DNA of 64,000 bases from the NCBI RefSeq assembly GCF_900155965.1, contig NZ_FTMG01000008.1, positions 64,410 through 128,409 of the forward strand, given 5' to 3'. This DNA comes from Mucilaginibacter lappiensis (GTDB lineage: Bacteria > Bacteroidota > Bacteroidia > Sphingobacteriales > Sphingobacteriaceae). A program made the translations under genes and the position numbers. Shown here piece after piece: positions 43,418 through 51,119 of the stretch. Position 1 is the first letter of the stretch, and each line of letters starts with the position of its first letter. The notes below the pieces were generated by a model. The model was not told the origin of the DNA and ran no database searches. It saw only the letters and a program-made list of their open reading frames with translations.

Positions 43418-44774
43418 CGTAAGGGATCTGGTATTTGTCTAAGCGGCGGTACAGGGCGCTGCGGGTGAGACCCAGCGCGGCGGCGGCCCGGCTTATTTTG
43501 TTTTTATGATGATCCATGGCACGTTTGATCATTTCTACCTCCACTTCTTCCAGTGTGAGGGTGCCAACGCCGGGTAGCTGCATATTGCCTTTTTTTACCG
43601 GCGAAAGCTCCAACTGTGAGCGAAAATCATCAATACCCAATTCATCCTTTTTACTGACGAGAATAGAGCGCTCCACCAGGTTTTTAAGCTGCCTGATATT
43701 GCCCGGCAGTGGCAACTGTTGCAGCCATTTCATAGCGCCGGGCGCTACCGATAGCTTCGGCCGATTATAGATATCCTTTAAGTTATTGATAAAAAACTCT
43801 ACCAGCAACGGGATATCTTTCGGCCTGTCGCGGAGGGCAGGCAGATAAACTGTGATGAGATTGATACGATAAAGCAGATCTTCGCGAAAAGTGCTTTTAC
43901 TCACCATTTCGTTGAGGTTTTTGTTGGTGGCACAAACTATACGCACATCAACTGTTTTGGTGCGACTGCTGCCCAATACCTCGTAGGTACGATCCTGCAA
44001 TACACGTAGCAGCTTTACCTGGCTGCTGGCATCCAGATCGCCAATTTCATCCAAAAATATGGTGCCTTTGTTGGCCATCTCAAAACGGCCGATCCTGTCA
44101 AACCGCGCATCGGTAAAAGCACCCCGGATATGACCGAACATTTCACTTTCAAACAGCGAGGTACTGATACCACCCAGGTTAACCTTAATAAACGGTTTGT
44201 TGCGGCGTAGACTGTTTTGGTGGATGGCCTCGGCAATGAGTTCCTTACCCGTGCCGCTTTCGCCCATGATCAATACCGAGGCATCGGTTTGGGCAACGCG
44301 GCCTATGGTTTCCAGTATATCCAGCATTTTAGGGTCCTCGCCTATAATATGCTGAAAGTTATAGCTTTTGTCGAGCTGTTTACGGGTGCGGTGTTCAGCT
44401 TTGTTGTCTTGCAGATCAAGCAGGGTTTTAACCGACTGTGCCAGATGCTCGTTGCTCCAGGGCTTATTGATAAAGTCGCTGGCGCCTATTTTCATACCGG
44501 CTACGGCCAGTTCAATACTGCCCCAGCCAGTTATCAGTATCACCGGTATAGCGTTGTTGATCTGCTTTATTTTAGCCAGCAAATCAAGGCCTTCCTGCCC
44601 CGAGGTATCTATCGAAAAATTAAGATCGAGTATGATCAGTTCCGGGTTTTGCTTCCGGATAACCTTCAGTGCCTCGGCCGGGCCTTCGGTACACTGCACA
44701 TCGTAGCCTTCGCCTTTCAGCAACAATACTAAAGAGGTGCGTACCGCTAAATCATCATCAATAACCAATATCAT
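43401..44774 (-). CDS. NtrC-family sigma-54-dependent response regulator
   Basis: 457 residues. The receiver domain at 1-120 has Asp6-8 and the phospho-acceptor Asp50. The AAA+ domain at about 140-365 has Walker A GESGTGKE at 171-178, the sigma-54 contact loop at 218-223 reading GAFTDA instead of GAFTGA, Walker B TIFLDEIGDL at 238-247, and an Arg-rich sensor region (LPLPGNIRQLKNLVERSIL). The C-terminal Fis-type HTH (KNKISRAAAALGLTRSALYRRLDKY) binds DNA. The gene follows the ABC permease gene by about 20 nt in the same operon and overlaps its kinase gene. A matching -24/-12 promoter at 50860-50876 makes autoregulation likely. Confidence 0.95.
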   Translation of the reverse strand: MILVIDDDLAVRTSLVLLLKGEGYDVQCTEGPAEALKVIRKQNPELIILDLNFSIDTSGQEGLDLLAKIKQINNAIPVILITGWGSIELAVAGMKIGASDFINKPWSNEHLAQSVKTLLDLQDNKAEHRTRKQLDKSYNFQHIIGEDPKMLDILETIGRVAQTDASVLIMGESGTGKELIAEAIHQNSLRRNKPFIKVNLGGISTSLFESEMFGHIRGAFTDARFDRIGRFEMANKGTIFLDEIGDLDASSQVKLLRVLQDRTYEVLGSSRTKTVDVRIVCATNKNLNEMVSKSTFREDLLYRINLITVYLPALRDRPKDIPLLVEFFINNLKDIYNRPKLSVAPGAMKWLQQLPLPGNIRQLKNLVERSILVSKKDELGIDDFRSQLELSPVKKGNMQLPGVGTLTLEEVEVEMIKRAMDHHKNKISRAAAALGLTRSALYRRLDKYQIPYDEAED

Positions 44775-44796
44775 AATAGCAGGTTAATATCGTAAT

Positions 44797-45981
44797 TTAT
44801 TCTTCATGTAAGGCTACTGCCGGATAAATTGCCGCAGCCTGTCTGCCCGGATATAATGAACAAAGGAATACCAGTGCGTAAATGAATGTGATAGCCAGTA
44901 ACATGGCCGAAATATAAATACCTGCCGACAAATCAAAAACATTGAGCAGGGGAAATTGCACGGCAAAAAACGACCCCACAATTAATGACAAAGTAGCCAG
45001 TATCATAGATTCATAAATAAGCTGTGATGATACGGCCCCGCCACTGGCGCCAACCGCCCGGCGCAAACCTATTTCACCCCGGCGCTGATTGATATTATAC
45101 CAAAGCACGCCGAATAAACCAAGCGCAACGTTAATGGCTAAAAAGCCGCCTACAATACTCAGTACAATCATGGGTACCAGCGTAAAGTAATTGATGCTTG
45201 TGCGCTTATTGGTCAAATGTTCTATCTCTACATTGGAGTTTTTCATGTAATTGGCCAGTGTTTTATATAAATGCCCTTCAAAGGCTGCGCTGGCACCCGG
45301 TACAACCTGTACCATGATTTTACCCATCCAGCGTAACGAACCAGTGTCGGTCTTTTGATAGAGCCCATAGCCAGTAGCTGCATAATCGCCTTTCATTTTA
45401 ATACTTTGTACTACACCAATCACCCTCATCTTTTCTTTTTCATCATAATTGCTAATTAACTGACCTACCGCAGCACCTTTGCCAAACAGTTGTTCTTTAA
45501 TATCGCTGTTGATCACAATAGGTTTGTTTTTGGTGGCTACATCCGTTTTATTAAACCAGCGCCCTTCCAATATCTGCATGTTCATAGTGGCCGGGAAGCT
45601 TTCATCAGCCGTATAAAAGTTTACATGGTCGAGCGGTTTTTTATGATAAGAGATACGGCCTTGCGACATATTATTGGTAAAAGGGGTATTAAAGCTACAA
45701 AAGCTGAGTTCCCTCACTTCGGGCATAGCCTTAATATTCTGGCGTAAAATTTCATAATAGGTGTTGAGCGAGTCGGTGCTCTTTGTTTGGTAAGCGTTGT
45801 TGTAGCTTATTACCCATACATTCTGATACTCAAAACCCATCGGTTTTTTATAGTTATCGTAATAGTACACCAGCAGTGTAAATACGGCAAACAACACCAG
45901 GAACGAGAACAACATCTCGGACATGAGCAAAAAGTTCTGTTTCTTTTTGTTCCAGATCAGTTTAAATAAATGCTTAAACAT
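44797..45981 (-). CDS. ABC transporter permease, MacB/FtsX type (2)
   Basis: 394 residues. The first membrane helix is at about 16-38 (FLLMSEMLFSFLVLFAVFTL). A periplasmic MacB-core-like domain spans about 45-260. Three helices at about 268-385 form the FtsX domain (LVPMIVLSIVGGFLAINVAL, GEIGLRRAVGASGGAVSSQL, ISAMLLAITFIYALVFLCSL). The GEIGLRRAxGAS motif is the characteristic cytoplasmic signature. It is 30 nt after the sister permease and probably forms a heterodimer with it, driven by the ATPase at 47267-47932. It pumps or moves substrates from the periplasmic side through the adaptor and TolC. Confidence 0.9.
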   Translation of the reverse strand: MFKHLFKLIWNKKKQNFLLMSEMLFSFLVLFAVFTLLVYYYDNYKKPMGFEYQNVWVISYNNAYQTKSTDSLNTYYEILRQNIKAMPEVRELSFCSFNTPFTNNMSQGRISYHKKPLDHVNFYTADESFPATMNMQILEGRWFNKTDVATKNKPIVINSDIKEQLFGKGAAVGQLISNYDEKEKMRVIGVVQSIKMKGDYAATGYGLYQKTDTGSLRWMGKIMVQVVPGASAAFEGHLYKTLANYMKNSNVEIEHLTNKRTSINYFTLVPMIVLSIVGGFLAINVALGLFGVLWYNINQRRGEIGLRRAVGASGGAVSSQLIYESMILATLSLIVGSFFAVQFPLLNVFDLSAGIYISAMLLAITFIYALVFLCSLYPGRQAAAIYPAVALHEE

Positions 45982-46011
45982 AATATCTTGATTTAAATGA
46001 TTTGATAATAT

Positions 46012-47241
46012 TTATTGCGCCTTTAAAGCAGTTACCACATTGAGCTTTGACATGCGCCAGGCCGGGTAAACTCCCGATAGCAGGCCAAAGAAAAAACATA
46101 CCAACAAACCGATACCCAGCACCGTAAAATTGATAGACAATACCAGATTGGGGATCAAACGGAAGCTATTTAACACCTGGATAGCGATAAATGACAACAC
46201 CACACCGATAAGTCCTCCCAGGAAGGTGAGTATAATATTCTCCACCAAAAATTGGTAAACCAGGGTGCCGGATGAAGCCCCGAAGGCTTTGCGTACCCCA
46301 ATTTCGGAGGAGCGCTCCATAATGCGGGTAATGTTGATATTCACCAGGTTAAGCGTGGGCAGCACAGTTACCAATAAAACAAATATGACTATGGCGGTGA
46401 ACACAATGGTTACACCAGATGAACTCTCGTTACCGGTCTCCACATAACTCCTGATATACGACTGGGCGTGGCTGTACATTTTGTTGAATTGTTTACTTTC
46501 CATAGGTATGCGGCGCATCATGGCATCATATTCATCGCGCATGCGTGGTACATCGTCAGTCGATTTTGCCAGCATTACTCCAGTAAAATCGCCAAGATAT
46601 CCCTTACCCTTCGTGAAATCTGTTTTTGACACCGTATAGGGCAGATATATGTCGCTGTACAAATTGTAACTGGTTATAGGTACGTTTTTCACTACACCTA
46701 TTACCCGGTATTTTACATTATCGGCCTCTATATATTTACCAACCACAGATGGGATATCGCCAAAGTAATCCCTTTTCATATCCTCAGATATCACGGCCAC
46801 TTTATCTGCATTATCTATCTGCTGCTTACTGAAAGCTTTGCCTTCTGTAAAATCATACTCCATAATTTCCCAGTAATCGGCATTGGTGTATTTATAGTTT
46901 ACAGCTAACTTTTTATTATTGACATAGGTATTGGTGCCTTCATATCCTGATGATATACCCAACTTAACTGGTGTTTTTAAACTGCCTACAAAGTGATTTA
47001 AAAAATAATAGGATAATGTACTGGAGCTTTGTCCGTCTTTACCCGATTCCTGAAGGTGCGTAACATATAAGGAGCGGTCGCGTTTACGGTCGGGATAGCT
47101 GTCGCCAACAACCTTATCTAAAAACGCAGTAAGCACCAGCAGTATGGTAAGTGTAAAACTGATGCCGAACAGGCTGATAAAGGTGAAGAATTTTCTGCGC
47201 CTTAATACCGCTATGGCTATTTTAAAGTAATTTTTAAGCAT
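46012..47241 (-). CDS. ABC transporter permease, MacB/FtsX type (1)
   Basis: 409 residues with the same layout as its neighbour: helix at about 18-40 (FFTFISLFGISFTLTILLVL), a MacB-type periplasmic domain at about 45-275 (YWEIMEYDFTEGKAFSKQQI, VISEDMKRDYFG) and the FtsX domain at about 283-405 (TLNLVNINITRIMERSSEIG, VRKAFGASSGTLVYQF, VYPAWRMSKLNVVTALKA). The two permeases share architecture but differ in sequence, which suggests a heterodimer. It begins 25 nt after the ATPase gene. The substrate is unknown; such systems handle lipopeptides, antimicrobial peptides or lipoproteins. Confidence 0.9.
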   Translation of the reverse strand: MLKNYFKIAIAVLRRRKFFTFISLFGISFTLTILLVLTAFLDKVVGDSYPDRKRDRSLYVTHLQESGKDGQSSSTLSYYFLNHFVGSLKTPVKLGISSGYEGTNTYVNNKKLAVNYKYTNADYWEIMEYDFTEGKAFSKQQIDNADKVAVISEDMKRDYFGDIPSVVGKYIEADNVKYRVIGVVKNVPITSYNLYSDIYLPYTVSKTDFTKGKGYLGDFTGVMLAKSTDDVPRMRDEYDAMMRRIPMESKQFNKMYSHAQSYIRSYVETGNESSSGVTIVFTAIVIFVLLVTVLPTLNLVNINITRIMERSSEIGVRKAFGASSGTLVYQFLVENIILTFLGGLIGVVLSFIAIQVLNSFRLIPNLVLSINFTVLGIGLLVCFFFGLLSGVYPAWRMSKLNVVTALKAQ

Positions 47242-47266
47242 GATATTAATTTTTTAAGCTGATGTA

Positions 47267-47932
47267 TTACTGAACCTGCGAACCATCAAATAAGCGTACC
47301 AGCCGGTGGGTTTTGTGGGCCATGTTTTCATCGTGCGTTACCATTATAATGGTGGTACCCTCGTTACGGTTCAGGTTGATGAGGATGTCCATGATCTCGT
47401 TGCCCATAGCGCTGTCCAGGTTACCGGTGGGCTCGTCGGCCAGGATAATTTCTGGCCTGCCAACAATGGCCCTTGCTATAGCCACACGCTGCCGCTGACC
47501 GCCCGATAGCTGCGTAGGGAAATGTTTAATGCGGTTGGATAACCCTACTTTCTCCAGCGCTTCCGTAGCCAGCATTTTACGCTCTTTGGCGGTAGTGTTG
47601 CGATACAACAGGGGCAGTTCTACATTGTCCAGTACCTGCAGATCATTAATGAGGTGATAACTCTGGAAAATAAAGCCCAGTTTCTGGTTTCTGAACTGTG
47701 CCAGCTGCTTGTCAGATAAATGATCCGTCTTTTGATCACTTATCTTAATATCACCTTTGGAGGGCGTATCCAGTAAGCCCATGATATTCAGCAATGTGCT
47801 TTTGCCGCAGCCCGAAGGACCCATGATGGATAAAAATTCGCCTTTGGCTACATCCAGGCTAATGCTGTTGAGGGCCAGTGTTTCTATAGTGTCTGTGCGG
47901 TACACTTTTTCAATGTTTTGTAAACGGATCAT
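47267..47932 (-). CDS. ABC transporter ATP-binding protein (MacB/LolD type)
   Basis: 221 residues, one nucleotide-binding domain. Walker A GPSGCGKS is at 38-45, the Q-loop follows in FQSYHLI, the signature LSGGQRQRVAIARAIV is near 142-157, Walker B IILADEPTGNLDS follows and the H-loop is in IIMVTHDENMA. The LNIMGLLDTPSKGDI segment is characteristic of MacB/LolD-type exporters that pair with FtsX-fold permeases. It works with the two permeases directly downstream. A short-period low-complexity stretch lies upstream (47945-48025) between it and the TolC gene. Confidence 0.94.
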   Translation of the reverse strand: MIRLQNIEKVYRTDTIETLALNSISLDVAKGEFLSIMGPSGCGKSTLLNIMGLLDTPSKGDIKISDQKTDHLSDKQLAQFRNQKLGFIFQSYHLINDLQVLDNVELPLLYRNTTAKERKMLATEALEKVGLSNRIKHFPTQLSGGQRQRVAIARAIVGRPEIILADEPTGNLDSAMGNEIMDILINLNRNEGTTIIMVTHDENMAHKTHRLVRLFDGSQVQ

Positions 47933-48029
47933 ATCTTTTTAATTAGTGGATTATTGAGTTAGTGAATTAGTGATTTGGTTATTGATTGCTTTATTTTTTG
48001 ACTTTTAGCTTTTGAATTTTGACTTAAAT

Positions 48030-49487
48030 TTACTGGTAGCTAATCTTATGGTTGGTTTCAAAATCATATAATGATAGGTAGCGCAACTGGTAATAGGCTC
48101 CCCAGAAATCGCGGAGCGAGGTAATATAATCGCGCTTGGCCTGGTCATTTTCTCTAAAGGCTATACCCAGGTCGGTAATGCTCAGGTCGCCCAGTACATA
48201 GCGCTCGCGGGCAATCTGGTACTTTTCTGATGCTATGCTGTCGGCCTCTGCGGTATATACCAATTGTTCCTTCATTACATTAAAAAGAGAAACCTGGGTT
48301 ACTATCTGTTGCTTAAAAGTTTGTTTATCCTGCTCCACCGCATATTCGGTAAACTGTTGGTTGGCCTGTGCCGTTTTAGCACGCGATTTCTGCCGTCCCC
48401 AATCCAATATCGGTATGGCCAGCTGCACCTGCAATACCTGTTGGTTCTGTGGGTTTTTATACACCCCCGGAATGGTAGTTGATGTATTGGAGAAACCCAG
48501 GTTGGCAGTAAGCGTAGCGGTTAAGCCGTTTTGCCCTTTAGCTTTAGCCACATCGCGTTTGGCTTCGGCAACACGGCGCAAAAACGCGATAGCATCGGAG
48601 CGATTAGCAAAGGCTTCGGCCAAAACTTTATCGGAGGTAACCGTCATCTGGCTGATATTTTCTGGTACTACCAACACAATCTTGTTTTCATCCTCCTGTC
48701 CGGTATAACTGCGCAAATTAAGCGTGGCAATTTCCATATCACGTTTAGCGGTGCCCACAGCCTTTTTAGCGTTGATGAGTTCCAGTTGCAGCTGTAATAT
48801 CTCGTTTTTGGATACTTTTCCCAGTTCAAACTTGGTGTTGGCTATGCTCATTATTTTTTGCGTGTTGGTATAGTTGGTTTCGGCAATGTGCAAGTTAACC
48901 TGGGCCAGTAGCAGATCAAAGAAAAAACCTTCAACCGTGATAGCTATATTTTCCTGCGCTTCAATATAGGCTTGTTTGCTCTCATTATATTTCAGCGGCT
49001 CTATTCTTTTGTCCCATTTTAAGCTATTGAACTGAAACAGCGGCTGCGTGTACCCTATACCATATGGGATGCCGTTATACAACACATTATGCCTGTCGAA
49101 ATCATCAAAACGCTGTAATTGCGTGGTGCCGTAAATAGTACCACCAGTAGCCGTAATACTTTGACTAAAGTTAAGCTGCAATGACGAATTATCATTATGT
49201 ATAGGCTGAAACTGGATAGTACCATCGGGCTGCAACACCTGCGAAAAAGTTTTCTGATAACCAGGTAAAATACCGCTCAGGGCCAGCTGCGGCTGATAGT
49301 TTGATTTATAGGTGCGATACTCCCAGTATTTGGTTTCGCGTACGGTAGCAGCCTGCTTGGCGGCTATAGAGTTTGACTTGGCCATTTCAACCACCTGCTG
49401 CAGGGTTAGCCGCAGCGTATCGCTGTTACTACGGCCAAATGCCCCTGTGCTAATGGTCAACAAACTGATGATGTATAAAATTTTCAT
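48030..49487 (-). CDS. TolC-family outer-membrane efflux channel
   Basis: 485 residues with a signal peptide (MKILYIISLLTISTGAFG). The rest has two tandem OEP repeats of long helices (LTLQQVVEMAKSNSIAAKQA at the start; TKFELGKVSKNEILQLQLEL and ERYVLGDLSITDLGIAFREN are the paired helix-turn signatures). Beta-strand segments such as LQLNFSQSITATGGTIYGTT would form the outer-membrane barrel. It provides the exit duct of the tripartite pump formed with the MacA-like adaptor (upstream) and the MacB-like ATPase and permeases (downstream). Confidence 0.93.
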   Translation of the reverse strand: MKILYIISLLTISTGAFGRSNSDTLRLTLQQVVEMAKSNSIAAKQAATVRETKYWEYRTYKSNYQPQLALSGILPGYQKTFSQVLQPDGTIQFQPIHNDNSSLQLNFSQSITATGGTIYGTTQLQRFDDFDRHNVLYNGIPYGIGYTQPLFQFNSLKWDKRIEPLKYNESKQAYIEAQENIAITVEGFFFDLLLAQVNLHIAETNYTNTQKIMSIANTKFELGKVSKNEILQLQLELINAKKAVGTAKRDMEIATLNLRSYTGQEDENKIVLVVPENISQMTVTSDKVLAEAFANRSDAIAFLRRVAEAKRDVAKAKGQNGLTATLTANLGFSNTSTTIPGVYKNPQNQQVLQVQLAIPILDWGRQKSRAKTAQANQQFTEYAVEQDKQTFKQQIVTQVSLFNVMKEQLVYTAEADSIASEKYQIARERYVLGDLSITDLGIAFRENDQAKRDYITSLRDFWGAYYQLRYLSLYDFETNHKISYQ

Positions 49488-49501
49488 TCTGTTATTCTAA
49501 G

Positions 49502-49573
49502 CGTCATTGCGAAGGAGCCTCACCCAACCCTCTTCATCCCGATAGCTATCGGGAGAGTGGGCTTTGCTATGAC
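49502..49573. repeat. CGTCATTGCGA-type repeat with 16-bp perfect palindrome
   Basis: CGTCATTGCGAAGG (49502-49515) and the end GCTTTGCTATGAC (to 49573) flank CCCGATAGCTATCGGG (49538-49553), a perfect 16-bp palindrome. It lies between the adaptor and TolC genes, inside the operon transcript. Confidence 0.65.
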
Positions 49574-49586
49574 TTGTCTTTTTATC

Positions 49587-50834
49587 CTAGTTATTTATCG
49601 TTATTTCCTTCGAGTTTTTATACTCGCTCATATCTGAAGTAATCACCACATCGCCTGGTTTTACACCATCTTTAATCTCCACGAAATCAAAATTGGTTAG
49701 GCCGATATGAACCGTTCTGCGTTCGGCCTTTGCGCCGTTGATCACAAAAATATCCTGTACCGATGATCCCTTAAATGCCGGCCCATTAGCCACCTGCATT
49801 ACTTTGCTGTGCGTTGCTGTCACCAGAAAAACATCTACTTTCATATTGGGCCGTAGCAGCTTGCTGGAGCGATCATCCAGTTGAATATCAAAAGAAATAA
49901 TACTGTTTTGGATAGATGGCGATACATTAGTAACCTGCCCGCGCAATTGGTTATCGTTAAACCTGATGATCACCGGGATACCTGCATGCAGCTGATCAAC
50001 CGAATTATCGGATATACTGCCCTGTACCTTAAAGCTTCCCAGATCGGCAATGCGGGCCAGCGTTTCGCCCTCATGTATGTTGGCGCCTATGTTTTTATTT
50101 ACATAGGTAATAACCCCCTTACGGGTAGCCACTATGTTGGCCAGTTGCAGCTTGCGTTGCAGGGCGTTCAGATCACTTTGCTGTATGGCGGCCGCAATCT
50201 CTGCTTCTTTGATCTCTATCTGCATGGTTTGCTGCTTGTTTTTAATTTCGTTTTCCAGTTGTTTTTTCTCCAGCTGGGCTACTTTCAGGTTAAGCTCGGC
50301 CTGCTCAATATTTTCGCGGGTACCGCCGCCTGCTTTGTACAGGCGCTTGGCATTTTCAACCGCATCGGCCAGGTTGCTGATGTGGAGCTGCTTGATATCG
50401 TTGTTCGATTGGATATCATAAAAACTTTTGTTCAGATCAAGTTTGAGCTTGCTGATCTCGTTGCGTTTTGACTCCAGTTGAAAGTTAAGCTTGTCGTATT
50501 CGGTTTGTGTAGCGGTTTTATCAAGGGTGATGATGGATTGCCCTACATTCACTTTATTACCGGCATCCATCAGGGCATTTTTGATGGATGCATTAATAGG
50601 GCTGGTGATGATCTCCTCAAACTCGGGCAAAACCTCGCCTGTGGCATTGATGGTGTTTTCTATATTGCCCACCACAACTGAAGAGGTCGTAATTTGTGAT
50701 CGGTTTATTGACGACTTGATAAATCCCCTCAGTATCCATACAGCCAGTCCCAAACCACTAATAACGATCAATACGATCAGCGTGGTTTTCCGGCGTTTTT
50801 GCGTGGTTACTTCAAGGGCTATTTCCTTATCCAT
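49587..50834 (-). CDS. MacA/HlyD-type periplasmic adaptor
   Basis: 415 residues from the ATG at 50834. An in-frame TTG at 50864 was rejected because it falls on the sigma-54 -12 element and upstream of the expected transcription start. A single membrane helix at about 20-38 (TTLIVLIVISGLGLAVWILR) anchors it. Next come a lipoyl-like half (ITSPINASIKNALMDAGNKV, then VGQSIITLDK), a long coiled-coil hairpin at about 110-210 and the second lipoyl half (VATRKGVITYVNKNIGANIH). The beta-barrel and MP domains end with GVKPGDVVITSDMSEY. It bridges the inner-membrane permeases and TolC and is the first gene of the efflux operon. Confidence 0.93.
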   Translation of the reverse strand: MDKEIALEVTTQKRRKTTLIVLIVISGLGLAVWILRGFIKSSINRSQITTSSVVVGNIENTINATGEVLPEFEEIITSPINASIKNALMDAGNKVNVGQSIITLDKTATQTEYDKLNFQLESKRNEISKLKLDLNKSFYDIQSNNDIKQLHISNLADAVENAKRLYKAGGGTRENIEQAELNLKVAQLEKKQLENEIKNKQQTMQIEIKEAEIAAAIQQSDLNALQRKLQLANIVATRKGVITYVNKNIGANIHEGETLARIADLGSFKVQGSISDNSVDQLHAGIPVIIRFNDNQLRGQVTNVSPSIQNSIISFDIQLDDRSSKLLRPNMKVDVFLVTATHSKVMQVANGPAFKGSSVQDIFVINGAKAERRTVHIGLTNFDFVEIKDGVKPGDVVITSDMSEYKNSKEITINN

Positions 50835-50859
50835 TGTTATACTTTTTTGGATAGGGATT

Positions 50860-50876
50860 TGCAAGAGCTATACCAA
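50860..50876 (-). promoter_or_regulatory. Sigma-54 (-24/-12) promoter of the efflux/two-component operon
   Basis: On the minus strand TTGGTATAGCTCTTGCA has the -24 GG and -12 GC with exactly 10 nt between them, matching the sigma-54 core TTGG-N10-GCA. The predicted start near 50850 is about 16 nt before the adaptor ATG at 50834. An NtrC-type activator is encoded in the same operon. Confidence 0.75.
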
Positions 50877-50936
50877 TGTTAAAATATTGATTGTTAATTA
50901 TTTATAAATTTAAAATTTCAAAAAGTGATCGATTCC

Positions 50937-50960
50937 GGACATTTTTGATGATAATGGACA
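50937..50960 (-). promoter_or_regulatory. Candidate activator sites upstream of the sigma-54 promoter
   Basis: Two TGTCC pentamers (minus strand; GGACA at 50937-50941 and 50956-50960) are spaced 19 bp apart, close to two helical turns, and centred about 80 bp upstream of the -24/-12 element. This is where an NtrC-type enhancer would be expected. The assignment rests on spacing only. Confidence 0.3.
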
Positions 50961-51119
50961 GGTTGGGTGAGGGAAATTAAGCATTAAGATATGATGTTAT
51001 GTGAGGATTTTGTGCCGTAGGCGGAGAGAGCGAAGCACAGACCGGGTGTCGGATTTTTCTCTCCAAATATTTTTATTAGCTGAATCCTTTTAGTAATGTT
51101 GTAATACCAATTTACAACT

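Noticed and set aside
50835..50864. N-terminal extension of the adaptor from a TTG at 50864
   Set aside because: That TTG overlaps the -12 box of the sigma-54 promoter and would lie upstream of the transcript start.
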